From Dehalobacterium formicoaceticum (GTDB taxonomy: Bacteria; Bacillota; Dehalobacteriia; Dehalobacteriales; Dehalobacteriaceae), in NCBI RefSeq assembly GCF_002224645.1, contig NZ_CP022121.1, positions 2,424,501-2,488,500 of the forward strand: a stretch of 64,000 nucleotides of DNA. Direction: 5' to 3'. Of this stretch, positions 42,440 to 51,452 are shown piece by piece; the first letter of the stretch is position 1, and each line of letters starts with the position of its first letter. A program made the position numbers and the translations under genes. The notes below the pieces were generated by a model, which ran no database searches, was not told the DNA's origin, and saw only the letters and a list, made by a program, of their open reading frames with translations.

Positions 42440-42717
42440 ATCTAAATGATAAGTTGTATCTGGTGCGCTTTAATACGGATCAATCCAGTCATATTCATAT
42501 TATCGACGGAAAAGTCTGTCTCGAACAATGTATTGATAAACCCTGTACCCGGTTTTGTCCCTCTCATGTTTACCAGTGGGATGAGGAAGAAAAACGGATT
42601 GCCGTGGGCTATGAAGGCTGTCTGGAATGCGGTACCTGCCGTATCGGCTGTCCTTACGGCAATATTGACTGGCATTATCCCAGGGGCGGCTTCGGCGTCT
42701 CCTGGAAAAACGGTTAA
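42436..42717 (+). CDS. fixX: FixX ferredoxin-like protein
   Basis: 93 residues from the ATG at 42436 (GGAGGG upstream), overlapping the fixC stop by four bases. Cys-rich: CIDKPCTRFCP and CLECGTCRIGCPYGNIDWHY PRGGFGV, the ETF-QO-type single 4Fe-4S pattern. Completes the fixABCX operon. There is no nif gene in the window, so here the complex probably serves fermentative or acetogenic redox balance. Confidence 0.94.
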   Translation: MNLNDKLYLVRFNTDQSSHIHIIDGKVCLEQCIDKPCTRFCPSHVYQWDEEEKRIAVGYEGCLECGTCRIGCPYGNIDWHYPRGGFGVSWKNG

Positions 42718-42818
42718 GAAAATATTAATTTACCGGTGGGCAGGCACATTCTTTCTCTCTGCATCATAGATTAGAATTAGCTTAAAATTTGCCTATGATG
42801 ATGAAAGGAATGAGCTTC

Positions 42819-43409
42819 ATGTATCGTTTTCCCAGAATGTATCCCTGTCCATATCATATGCAGAACCAAATGTATCAGGCCGGACAGATGTCTCAATGTC
42901 CCTACTGTACCAATATGCCCATGCATAACCCCAGCCAATTGATGATGACGCAGCATCAATGTCTCCCCTGTCCCGATCAGTCGCCGGCGGGCACACCTAT
43001 CCGGCTGATGGATTATGGGCCGAATCCTTTTGCTGTCAATATTGAGGAAGCCACTACCCAGAATGATAACTACCGTCTTGCTTTATGGACCGGTGAACAT
43101 TTGCAGTTGACCTTAATGAGTATCGATGTGGGGGGAGATATTGGCTTAGAAATACATCCTCACGTTGATCAATTCATTCGCATTGAAGAAGGTCAGGGAC
43201 TGGTGCAAATGGGTGACAGAAGGGATCAATTGGATTTTCAGGCTAATGTTTGTGCAGATTTTATTTTTATTATTCCGGCCGGCAAATGGCATAATCTGAC
43301 TAACACAGGCAACACGCCGATTAAATTGTATTCGATCTATGCTCCGCCCAATCATCCTCATGGTACGATTCATCAAACGAAGGAAGATGCGGAAGAGCAA
43401 CATGACTAA
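42819..43409 (+). CDS. Cupin-domain protein with Met/Cys/His-rich N-terminus
   Basis: 196 residues from the ATG at 42819 (AAAGGA nine bases upstream; an upstream TTG at 42789 is possible). The first 60 residues are rich in Met, Cys, His and Pro with CPYH, CPYC and CLPCP motifs, a possible metal-binding arm or spore-coat-like segment. The C-terminal cupin_2 barrel has metal-ligand motifs GLEIHPHVDQFIRIEEGQG and IPAGKWHNLTNTG. Enzymatic function is unknown; similar cupins are isomerase-like or metal-binding. Terminator at 43472-43498. Confidence 0.82.
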   Translation: MYRFPRMYPCPYHMQNQMYQAGQMSQCPYCTNMPMHNPSQLMMTQHQCLPCPDQSPAGTPIRLMDYGPNPFAVNIEEATTQNDNYRLALWTGEHLQLTLMSIDVGGDIGLEIHPHVDQFIRIEEGQGLVQMGDRRDQLDFQANVCADFIFIIPAGKWHNLTNTGNTPIKLYSIYAPPNHPHGTIHQTKEDAEEQHD

Positions 43410-43471
43410 AAGTGAGAATACATATAGCAAATAACCTTATACCTTTAAAACGGACACTTTCCGAAAACGGG

Positions 43472-43498
43472 AAAAACACGGTCGCCCCGTGTTTTTTT
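43472..43498 (+). terminator. Terminator after cupin gene
   Basis: AACACGG/CCGTGTT hairpin followed by seven T. Confidence 0.85.
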
Positions 43499-43673
43499 CA
43501 TTTTCCCATAGATTTATTTCCTGATTGTCTGATAGTCTGATAATCTGATAGTATAAAGAAAGGGATATCGATGGACCCCACTTGTATAATAGTAAAATAC
43601 AGGGTAAACTAAATATGTGGTAAATTTTACTTAGCGAATTTTATTTAGAAGACTTAAAAGGGAGGAAAGAGTT

Positions 43674-44336
43674 ATGGATGTTATTGAAGCTTTACAAACC
43701 CGTCGCAGTTTCAGGGCTTATAAACCGGATACAGTAGATCAAGACACGATCAGGAAGATTGTCGAGGCAGCTAATCATGCTCCTTCATGGGCCAACACTC
43801 AGCCGTGGGAGTTTTATGTTGCTTCCGGGCAGCCACTGGAGAATTTGCGCCGGCGATGTGTGGAAAATTTCCGCAATGGGGTTGCCATGGAGCCGGATAT
43901 TCCTTTTGCAAAAGAATGGCCGGAAGCCCATAAAAGTCGTACCTTCAAGATGGGAGCAGCAAGATTTGAAACTTTAGGCATCGACAGGGATGATCAAGAA
44001 GGCAGAACAAAACTTACGGAAAATAATTTCAGATTTTTTGGTGCTCCGGTAATGATATTTCCCTGTATGGACCGCAATTTGCCCCAATGGTCCTTGTATG
44101 ATATGGGAGCTGTGTCACAAAGTATCATGCTGGCGGCGCAGCATTATGGATTAAATACCGTAACTGCAATCATGATGGCAGCTTATCCCCAAATTATCAG
44201 GGAAGAGCTAAAGGTACCGGACGAGCTCTCGATTGTGATTGGAATTGCTTTGGGCTATGGTGATGCCGAAAGCGTTCAGAATAATTACGTCACTGAAAGA
44301 CGTCCCCTTAATGAGATTCTGCATATTCAGGGATGA
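43674..44336 (+). CDS. Nitroreductase-family protein
   Basis: 220 residues. FMN-binding family features: MDVIEALQTRRSFRAYKPDT at the N-terminus, NHAPSWANTQPWEFYV, the DMGAVSQSIMLAAQHYGLNT helix and the C-terminal GIALGYGD. It uses NAD(P)H to reduce nitro compounds, quinones or other acceptors; the physiological substrate is unknown. GGGAGGAAAG precedes the ATG. A single-gene unit with its own terminator. Confidence 0.9.
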   Translation: MDVIEALQTRRSFRAYKPDTVDQDTIRKIVEAANHAPSWANTQPWEFYVASGQPLENLRRRCVENFRNGVAMEPDIPFAKEWPEAHKSRTFKMGAARFETLGIDRDDQEGRTKLTENNFRFFGAPVMIFPCMDRNLPQWSLYDMGAVSQSIMLAAQHYGLNTVTAIMMAAYPQIIREELKVPDELSIVIGIALGYGDAESVQNNYVTERRPLNEILHIQG

Positions 44337-44405
44337 TAAGTAAAATTAAAAATGGATCTCTTGGATCTCTTATGACGAAGCGCGGATCTTAAAGATTATT
44401 AAAGG

Positions 44406-44440
44406 TAAAAGCCAGGGAATTAACAGATACCCTGGCTTTA
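44406..44440 (+). terminator. Terminator after nitroreductase gene
   Basis: AAAGCCAGGG/CCCTGGCTTT hairpin; the T-tract is short. Confidence 0.75.
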
Positions 44441-44443
44441 TCA

Positions 44444-44486
44444 AATTTCAAGACCTTTATTCAGCTTTAGCTGAACGAGTTCACTT
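44444..44486 (-). repeat. Short copy of the hairpin element seen at 2939-3050
   Basis: On the minus strand: AAGTGAACTCG, then TTCAGC/GCTGAA hairpin, then GGTCTTGAAATT. It keeps the flanks and first hairpin of the element at 2939-3050 but lacks the other two hairpins. The rest of the gap 44337-44668 shows no further feature. Confidence 0.65.
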
Positions 44487-44668
44487 CCCACCGTATTTCA
44501 TAATCTGTCTGAACAATGTTTCTGTAACTACCTCTTTAAATAATATCCCAAAAGTGTATAATTATATTAAACTTTGTATCGGAAGAACGGCCCATATCAC
44601 TCCATGTAACGGGTTGTCAGACTATAAACTTGGCCGATGCCTAATCTGCTTTTTATGGAGGAAGTCCA

Positions 44669-45571
44669 GTGACCACAGCAATTATCAGTAACATTCAGAA
44701 ATATTCCATTCATGACGGGCCTGGTATTCGCAGTACCGTCTTCTTAAAAGGCTGCCCTCTTCGTTGTGCCTGGTGCCATAATCCGGAAAATCTGTCCTTT
44801 CAACCGGAGATCCTTTATTATCAGGATAAATGTATCGGCTGCAACTCCTGCCTGGAAGCCTGTCCCAGTCAGGCACTGAGCGCATCTGACCAGGGTATCA
44901 ATATCGACAAAGAGGCGTGTACCCAATGCGGCACCTGCAGCGAACTTTGTCCCACCCTGGCTCTGGAAAAGCTGGGCCAGGAAATGACTGTCGCAGAGGT
45001 ACTGGCAGAAGTAAGTAAGGATGAAATCTTTTATCAGCAAAGCAAAGGCGGAGTGACTCTGAGCGGGGGAGAACCCCTGAGCCAGTTGGAGTTTGCGGTG
45101 GAATTTCTGAAACGCTGCCAAGAACGTGGTTACCATACCACCGTGGATACCAGCGGTTTTGTCCCGGAAGCAGCATTTGATGCTGTGTTGCCTTATGTAG
45201 ATTTGTTTCTGTACGATCTCAAGCTTTTAGATGATGATGCACACCAAAGGCATGTGCAAGCACCGGCGGCTCCGGTCTTAAGCAATCTTCGTCATCTCGT
45301 GGAAAAAGGAGCCCAGGTATGGATTAGAGTCCCTGTCATTCCAACCATCAATGATGCACCGGAACAGATCCGAAGCATCGGTGCCTTGATGCAAGAATTG
45401 AAATTAAAGGAGATCTATTTACTCCCATATCATAAAATGGCAGAAGCAAAATATCAACGCATGCACCTGCCCTACACGATCTCCCATATTGAAGAGCCCA
45501 CATCAGAGCAGATGCAGGAACTGTTGGAAATTCTCCGCAATTTGGGATTAAATGTGCATCTAGGAGGTTAA
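44669..45571 (+). CDS. hypE: Glycyl-radical-enzyme activase, HypE-type (radical SAM)
   Basis: 300 residues, GTG start after GGAGGAAGT. The radical SAM cluster is CPLRCAWC, with IHDGPGIRSTVFLKG before it. Two inserted 4Fe-4S ferredoxin motifs follow (CIGCNSCLEACP, CTQCGTCSELCP), as in PFL-activase-like proteins of the hydroxyproline, glycerol and choline systems. SAM-binding GGVTLSGGEPL is present. It installs the glycyl radical on the next gene product, whose start lies 5 bp downstream, so they form one operon. Confidence 0.93.
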   Translation: MTTAIISNIQKYSIHDGPGIRSTVFLKGCPLRCAWCHNPENLSFQPEILYYQDKCIGCNSCLEACPSQALSASDQGINIDKEACTQCGTCSELCPTLALEKLGQEMTVAEVLAEVSKDEIFYQQSKGGVTLSGGEPLSQLEFAVEFLKRCQERGYHTTVDTSGFVPEAAFDAVLPYVDLFLYDLKLLDDDAHQRHVQAPAAPVLSNLRHLVEKGAQVWIRVPVIPTINDAPEQIRSIGALMQELKLKEIYLLPYHKMAEAKYQRMHLPYTISHIEEPTSEQMQELLEILRNLGLNVHLGG

Positions 45572-45576
45572 CTAAT

Positions 45577-48003
45577 ATGGCTATTAATATGGAAACTAAA
45601 GTAGAAACTGAAGAGGAAACCAAAACGAATAAAAACCTGGGCATGAACGCGCGGATCCAAAAATTGCGTCAGCAAAGCGTCAGCACTGTGCCCACCATCT
45701 CCATCGAACGTGCCCTGCTGATGACGGAGGCTTATCAAAAATATCAGGGCAAGGTCTCGATCCCGGTGCTTCGTGCCTTGTCTTTTAAACATCTTTGTGA
45801 AAACAAAACGATTGTCATCCTGGATGGGGAACTGATTGTAGGCGAAAGGGGTCCCAAGCCGCAGTCCGCCCCCACCTACCCGGAGCTGTGCTGCCATACC
45901 ATGGAAGACTTCGAAATCATGGATCAGCGTGATAAGATCTTTTTTAAGGTCAGCGACGAGGCAAAAACGATCCAGGAAGAGGTGATCATCCCCTTTTGGC
46001 AGGGTAAAGCCATCCGTGATTTAATTATGGAGCAAATGACGCCTGAATGGCATGCTTGCTACGAAGCAGGTATTTTTACAGAATTTATGGAGCAGCGTTC
46101 CCCCGGTCATACGGTTTGTGACGATAAGATCTATCACAAGGGCATGCTGGATTTTAAAGCTGAGATCAAAGAACAGCTTGCCCGGCTGGATTATGTTCAT
46201 GATTTTGATGCCTATAATAAGCAAGAAGAGTTAAAGGCCATGGATATTGCCTGCGATGCCCTGATCATTTTTGCCCGGCGCCATGCGGCATTGGCCCGGG
46301 AAATGGCCGCAGCATGCACTGATGCATTGCGCAAAGCAGAGCTTTTTAAGATTGCCGAGAATTGTGAATGGGTTCCGGCCCATGCGCCGAGAACGTTCCA
46401 TGAAGCCCTGCAGATGTACTGGTTTGTCCATCTGGGTGTGATCACGGAGCTGAACACATGGGATGCTTTTTGTCCCGGACATCTGGATCAGCATCTGGAT
46501 CCTTTTTATCAAAAAGAAGTTGCCGCGGGCAGCCTTACCCGGGAAAGCGCCATGGAATTGCTGGAAAGCTTTTGGGTGAAGTTTAACAATCAACCGGCAC
46601 CGCCCAAGGTGGGCATTACTTTGAAAGAGAGCGCCACCTATACCGATTTTTGCAACATCAACATTGGCGGTATGAAGGGTGACGGCTCCAACGGGGTCAG
46701 TGAGGTTTCTTATCTGCTCTTGGACATTATCAAGGATATGCGGATTTTGCAGCCCTCGACCAACGTGCAGATCAGCAAAAAGAATCCAGATAAATTCGTC
46801 ATCGAAGCGGGGCGGGTGATCAGAGAAGGTATGGGTTTTCCCTCTGTCTTTAACCATGATGCGGTGGTTATGGAGCTGCTGCGTCAGGGCAAGAGCCTGG
46901 AAGATGCCCGCAAAGGCGGCACCTCCGGGTGTGTGGAAGTGGGTGCCTTTGGCAAGGAGGCCTATATTCTCACCGGTTACTTTAACATGGTCAAGGTACT
47001 GGAGATCACCCTGCATAATGGGATTGATCCCCAAACAGGGAAGAAAATCGGCTTGGAAACCGGGGATGCCCGGGACTTTAAGTCCATGGATGATTTAATG
47101 GAAGCGTTCAAAAAGCAGATCGCCTACTTCATCGATGTGGATATTCGGGGCAACAATGTCATTGAAAAAATGTATGCCCAATATATGCCTTCTCCTTTTA
47201 TGAGCGTGATTATCGAAGACTGTATCACCAAAGGCAAGGACTATAACGCGGGCGGCGCCCGTTACAACAGCCGTTACATCCAATTTGTCGGCCTGGGCTC
47301 CATCACCGACTGCTTCAGTTCCATCAAAAAGCATGTTTTTGATGATCAATCTTTGTCCATGGATCAGCTGCTCACTGTACTTGGGGCGGACTTTCAAGGT
47401 TATGAAAAAGAACGCCAGATTTTTTTGAATAAGACGCCCAAATATGGCAATGACGACGACCGGGCAGACAGCTTGATCATGGATATGTTCGAAATCATCT
47501 ACGAACTAACCAACGGCAGACCCACCCCCAACGGCGGTCAGTACCGGGTAGAAATGCTGCCCACCACCTGTCATGTATACTTCGGCTCTGTCATTGGAGC
47601 GACCCCAGATGGCCGGAAAGCCGGGGTAGCTCTCTCCGAAGGGATTTCACCGGTACAGGGAGCGGACAGATGCGGCCCCACGGCCGTGATCAAATCAGCG
47701 GCCAAGCTGGATCAGCTGCGCACCGGCGGCGCATTGCTCAATCAGAAGTTTACCCCCGGCGTACTAGCAGGAGAGACCGGTCTGGAAGGTTTGAAGGATT
47801 TGATCCGGGCATATTTCGCTCTGGACGGTCATCATATTCAGTTCAATGTGGTGGACAGTAAAATGCTTCAGGATGCCCAACGTCATCCGGAAAATTACCA
47901 TGACCTGATTGTGCGAGTAGCCGGGTACAGCGATTACTTTAATAACCTGACCAGGGAATTGCAGGACGAGATTATTCAACGCACGGAACAGACTGGATTC
48001 TAG
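45577..48003 (+). CDS. hypD: trans-4-Hydroxy-L-proline dehydratase (glycyl radical enzyme HypD)
   Basis: 808 residues. Active-site thiyl Cys C452 and base E454 are in GTSGCVEVGAFGKEAY; the radical Gly is G783 in IVRVAGYSDYFNN. From memory, the characterised Clostridioides difficile HypD uses F152, H160, D278, S334, C434, E436, Y450, T645 and G765. Every one is found here exactly 18 residues later (F170, H178, D296, S352, C452, E454, Y468, T663, G783). The reaction is removal of water from trans-4-hydroxyproline to give pyrroline-5-carboxylate, which is then reduced to proline and used in Stickland fermentation. An N-terminal extension of about 18 residues is Glu/Thr/Lys-rich (METKVETEEETKTNKN). 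No proC-like gene follows here. Confidence 0.92.
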   Translation: MAINMETKVETEEETKTNKNLGMNARIQKLRQQSVSTVPTISIERALLMTEAYQKYQGKVSIPVLRALSFKHLCENKTIVILDGELIVGERGPKPQSAPTYPELCCHTMEDFEIMDQRDKIFFKVSDEAKTIQEEVIIPFWQGKAIRDLIMEQMTPEWHACYEAGIFTEFMEQRSPGHTVCDDKIYHKGMLDFKAEIKEQLARLDYVHDFDAYNKQEELKAMDIACDALIIFARRHAALAREMAAACTDALRKAELFKIAENCEWVPAHAPRTFHEALQMYWFVHLGVITELNTWDAFCPGHLDQHLDPFYQKEVAAGSLTRESAMELLESFWVKFNNQPAPPKVGITLKESATYTDFCNINIGGMKGDGSNGVSEVSYLLLDIIKDMRILQPSTNVQISKKNPDKFVIEAGRVIREGMGFPSVFNHDAVVMELLRQGKSLEDARKGGTSGCVEVGAFGKEAYILTGYFNMVKVLEITLHNGIDPQTGKKIGLETGDARDFKSMDDLMEAFKKQIAYFIDVDIRGNNVIEKMYAQYMPSPFMSVIIEDCITKGKDYNAGGARYNSRYIQFVGLGSITDCFSSIKKHVFDDQSLSMDQLLTVLGADFQGYEKERQIFLNKTPKYGNDDDRADSLIMDMFEIIYELTNGRPTPNGGQYRVEMLPTTCHVYFGSVIGATPDGRKAGVALSEGISPVQGADRCGPTAVIKSAAKLDQLRTGGALLNQKFTPGVLAGETGLEGLKDLIRAYFALDGHHIQFNVVDSKMLQDAQRHPENYHDLIVRVAGYSDYFNNLTRELQDEIIQRTEQTGF

Positions 48004-48114
48004 GGGAAATAGATGTAGGAAAAATCGATGTATTGGCTTATAATAATCTTAATGCAAGGATAATATAATGAGGCTATTATTAATGAAGCTATTACAAAAA
48101 TAGGAGGGTTAAAT

Positions 48115-48612
48115 ATGCTAAGTTATGTGGTTGCTATTTCCCAAAACAATGTCATTGGCAAGGAACAAGGCCTCCCCTGGCATCTTCCGGATGATGCAAA
48201 ATTCTTTAAGGAGGTGACCCTTTCCCAAAGCAAAACCATGATCATGGGGCGTAAGACCTTTGAATCATTGCCCAAGGTACTGCCGGGAAGAAAGCATATC
48301 ATCCTCACACGCAATGAAGATTATCAGGTCAATGATGAGAATGTTGTGGTTATCCATAATTTGGATGATCTAAAGCCCATGATTGAAGCTCCGGAAGAGT
48401 ATTTTGTTATCGGCGGGGCAAAGATATTTAACTTGCTTTTTCCCTACGTGGAGAAAATGTATCTGACGGAAATTCATGAAGATTTTCCGGGAGACACCTT
48501 TTTCCCCAGCTATGACAGGGGAGAGTGGAAGGTTATCGAGCAAAAGGAAGGCACCGTGGACGAAAAGAATCACTACAAGCATACCTTTTTTATACTGGAG
48601 AAAATCAAATAG
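48115..48612 (+). CDS. folA: Dihydrofolate reductase
   Basis: 165 residues. LSYVVAISQNNVIGKEQGLPWHLPDD at the N-terminus (substrate Asp in the LPDD motif), the NADPH-binding MGRKTFESLP and the YFVIGGAKIFNLL motif. It reduces dihydrofolate to tetrahydrofolate. AGGAGGG precedes the ATG. Together with pabABC the window carries several folate genes. A clear terminator at 48636-48682 follows. Confidence 0.95.
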   Translation: MLSYVVAISQNNVIGKEQGLPWHLPDDAKFFKEVTLSQSKTMIMGRKTFESLPKVLPGRKHIILTRNEDYQVNDENVVVIHNLDDLKPMIEAPEEYFVIGGAKIFNLLFPYVEKMYLTEIHEDFPGDTFFPSYDRGEWKVIEQKEGTVDEKNHYKHTFFILEKIK

Positions 48613-48635
48613 CCTGAGTATCCTAGAATTAAGCG

Positions 48636-48682
48636 TGTCAAGGGAACGGAATTGTCGAAACTGCGTTCCCTTGACATTTTTT
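48636..48682 (+). terminator. Terminator after folA
   Basis: TGTCAAGGGAACG pairs perfectly with CGTTCCCTTGACA, followed by TTTTTT. Confidence 0.93.
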
Positions 48683-48791
48683 GAATAAGTAAGATCAAAT
48701 GTAAGCAATAAGGCCGGGAACAGGCACTTTTCTGATTTTCACTTTAGGGAAAACCGAATTTCATTACTAATTTAGAAGGGAATTGATCCCA

Positions 48792-49484
48792 ATGTCAGAT
48801 CATAAAAAAGAACCCAGAATCAAAATCACGCATAATGGACCTTATCTTGTATCAGGTAAGGTACCACTATACGAAAAAATCATTGTACCAGTAGGAAAGC
48901 ATTATGTGCTCCAAGATGGACGTGAACTGCCCCAATCTGATGTATATGCACTTTGCCGCTGCGGCAAATCAAAAAACACTCCATTTTGTGATGGAAGCCA
49001 TGAGAAGGTCGGTTTTGTGGGCGAAGAAACTGCTTCAAAAACAAAATATGAAGACAGAGCCGATTATATGGAAGGACCTGGTATTGACTTATTAGATGAT
49101 CATAGGTGTGCTCTTGCCCGTTTTTGCCATCAAGAAAAAGGAGATGCCTGGGAATTAACGGCAAGATCCGATCAAGATGACTGTAAAAAGGAAGCAATTC
49201 AGGCAGCATGTGAGTGCCCGTCCGGACGACTGACAGCTGTTGAAAAGACCGGGGCAAGAATTGAACCCACATATGAACCATCAATTGAGATCATTCAGGA
49301 CCCGGAAAAGGGTGTTAGTGCAGGTATTTTTGTTAAGGGAAATATTCCTATCGAATCATCAGATGGCGAAACATATGAAATCAGAAATAGGGTTGCTCTG
49401 TGTCGGTGCGGTAGGTCAGGAAATAAGCCATTTTGTGATGTGTCACATGTATCTGGGAGATTTAAAGATAAAGACAAAGAATGA
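48792..49484 (+). CDS. Iron-sulfur protein with two CDGSH domains
   Basis: 230 residues from the ATG at 48792 (AGAAGGGA upstream). Two CDGSH-type 2Fe-2S motifs: CRCGKSKNTPFCDGSH near residues 55-72 and CRCGRSGNKPFCDVSH near the C-terminus. They flank a middle region with an additional Cys cluster (CALARFC, CECP) resembling a Fer4_19/DUF1271-type domain. Probably a redox or iron-sulfur-handling protein; no partner is evident. A decayed partial copy of its 5-prime end lies at 51100-51258. Confidence 0.92.
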   Translation: MSDHKKEPRIKITHNGPYLVSGKVPLYEKIIVPVGKHYVLQDGRELPQSDVYALCRCGKSKNTPFCDGSHEKVGFVGEETASKTKYEDRADYMEGPGIDLLDDHRCALARFCHQEKGDAWELTARSDQDDCKKEAIQAACECPSGRLTAVEKTGARIEPTYEPSIEIIQDPEKGVSAGIFVKGNIPIESSDGETYEIRNRVALCRCGRSGNKPFCDVSHVSGRFKDKDKE

Positions 49485-49689
49485 TGGAGATAGTTTATTA
49501 ACTTTCCTTAAACCATGGTGCTTGCATCATGGTAATTCTTTTTTTTCTGCAAGATAGCTGCTTCGCCCTTGAGTTTAGCGATATATCCGGATCCTTAGCG
49601 AGCATTAACAATATCATAACAGAAAAATATCGACAAGTATCCTCATTATGATGCTTATACCGTGCCAGAAGTTTCGTTACAAGACTCCA

Positions 49690-49740
49690 AGCAGCAAACA
49701 GTCAGGAAGGTTATACAACTTTCCTGACTGTTTGCTGCTT
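49690..49740. terminator. Bidirectional terminator between CDGSH gene and copper-amine-oxidase-domain gene
   Basis: GCAGCAAACAGTCAGGAAG and CTTTCCTGACTGTTTGCTGC form a near-perfect 19-bp stem and reach the stop codon of the minus-strand gene. The remaining gap 49485-49689 shows nothing else. Confidence 0.9.
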
Positions 49741-50998
49741 ACTCACTCCTAATCATACTCTTGCCCCATGAGTTCAGGAGACCATTTTGGGAATCAACTT
49801 TCTTTTCCTCCATTTTAATATTTACTATTTTTAGCTCTTCATCCCAGTGAACTTGGGCACCTAACAATTCTGCAATGAAACGGGTCGGAAGGAATATCCG
49901 ATTTTGACAAAGACGGGGCGGAATTTCCGGGTTTTCTTTGCTGCCGTTAATCCACAATTCAATCGTATTAGGGGAAGATCGTTGGGGGAGCAAGGATTTG
50001 TCTGTATTCACCAATACTCTTTTCGCTGCCCCGTCCCATACCACTTTTGCCCCCAGTCCTGACATGAGAGCGCGCAGGGGAACCATAAGACGGCCCTGTT
50101 CCAGGTATGGGGGAGCATCCGTAACCACCAATTGTTCGTTAACCGTTAACAAGGGATCCGGATTGGGTGCGACAACTTGGTAAGGCATTGATTCTCCCCC
50201 AGAATAAAAGATATAAAGGGAGTATTTGCCCGGAGTAATAGGCACCATTTCACCCTTTAAATTTTCCCCAAAGGGAGGCATCGTAATTTGGCTATTATAT
50301 CGCCCTAATTTAACCGGAATGGAACCAATATACAAAGCATCCTTGGTGGGGAACCACCTTCCGTTGACCGCTTCATATTGATTTCCGCCAAAATCACCGC
50401 GCAGAGGTCCGATAAAAAGATTTATCTCATTTTTCTCTATATGTTCCCCTTGCACTGTATAGGCTTTCCCCAGTACCATCCTGTCCGGCAGTGAAATATT
50501 ACTCTCCGGCACGTGAAAAAGTTCGAGCAGATTATTATACTGGACGGCAACCCCTGGATCCACACCAAAAGGTTCTTGCCCGGGTAAGGATAAATTAGCC
50601 ATATCAGACGACAGAAACTGAATCGCAATCGTAGTATCATTTTTTAGCTTCAGAACCAGGTCCGTATCAAAGAAAGCGTTCCAGGCATCCTGTTCATAGT
50701 GTTTGATCGGGTGCTTGCTCATGGCATTGACTGCCTCAACTATTTTTTTCAGAGCAGGAAGATCTTCTTCCCGTTGATAAAACAGAGGCAGATAAGTTAA
50801 ATCAGCTTGCCCTGCTTCCACGTAGTTAATATCCTCTACATGAAGTTCGTAAATATTTTGTTCTTCTCCCAGTGCCGCCACTGGGCTGGCCAGGGTGATC
50901 ATAGTGCAGGTAAAAATCAAATTGGCCAGCAGCTTCCTCAAAATATACAGCATCTCAGCTTCCATGATAAGGTTCTTTTTTTGGCAAAAATTATTCAC
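49739..50998 (-). CDS. Exported protein with C-terminal copper amine oxidase N-like domain
   Basis: 419 residues from the GTG at 50998, nine bases after AAGGAGG (a GTG nine bases earlier touches the binding site). Signal peptide around residues 20-43 ending ASPVAALG. The middle region is unrecognised. At about 290-400 lies a copper-amine-oxidase N-terminal-like domain with the repeated phrases RLMVPLRALMSGLGAKVVWD and RIFLPTRFIAELLGAQVHWD. In Firmicutes this domain is a common surface or peptidoglycan-associated module and usually not an oxidase. Confidence 0.85.
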   Translation of the reverse strand: MNNFCQKKNLIMEAEMLYILRKLLANLIFTCTMITLASPVAALGEEQNIYELHVEDINYVEAGQADLTYLPLFYQREEDLPALKKIVEAVNAMSKHPIKHYEQDAWNAFFDTDLVLKLKNDTTIAIQFLSSDMANLSLPGQEPFGVDPGVAVQYNNLLELFHVPESNISLPDRMVLGKAYTVQGEHIEKNEINLFIGPLRGDFGGNQYEAVNGRWFPTKDALYIGSIPVKLGRYNSQITMPPFGENLKGEMVPITPGKYSLYIFYSGGESMPYQVVAPNPDPLLTVNEQLVVTDAPPYLEQGRLMVPLRALMSGLGAKVVWDGAAKRVLVNTDKSLLPQRSSPNTIELWINGSKENPEIPPRLCQNRIFLPTRFIAELLGAQVHWDEELKIVNIKMEEKKVDSQNGLLNSWGKSMIRSE

Positions 50999-51099
50999 GG
51001 GTAACACCTCCTTCTTCCAATTACTTAAAAAGACGTATAAAACATGGAAAAAGTTCCTGCCTTGTTTGCGATAATATCACTTAGATTATATTTATAATG

Positions 51100-51258
51100 A
51101 AAATGGATTGATCCATGTAAGATCATAAAAAATAAGCCAAAATTAAAAATCACGTACAATGGACTATATCATGTATCAGGTAGGGTACAACTATATGAAA
51201 AAATCATTATACCGGTAGGAAGGCATTATTAAATCCAAGATGGACGTGAGCTGCCTCG
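51100..51258 (+). pseudogene. Decayed duplicate of the CDGSH gene 5-prime end
   Basis: Aligns with 48778-48930 over about 150 bp: shared blocks GATCATAAAAAA, AAAATCACG, TGTATCAGGTA, GAAAAAATCATT and CCAAGATGGACGTGA. The start is followed at once by a stop (ATGTAA) and more stops occur, so it is dead. The gap 50999-51452 otherwise holds only AT-rich sequence and the promoter region of the next gene. Confidence 0.88.
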
Positions 51259-51452
51259 CAGAATATGGTTTAAGCGGTCTCTAATGGTTACCCAAAGGAG
51301 GATTTCACAATTCCGCGGATAAAATACAGGAACTTTTCCCGTTAAAAATTGGTCTATAAATAAGATGAATATCTTGGGTAAATAATTGACAAGGGGTGAA
51401 GGCCTATTAAAAAGAGATTAGATTTCAAAAAAACTGATTTGGAGGCGGTAGA

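Noticed and set aside
46231-47034. 267-codon minus-strand frame inside hypD
   Set aside because: Antisense shadow of a strongly conserved enzyme gene, without ribosome-binding site or recognisable domain.
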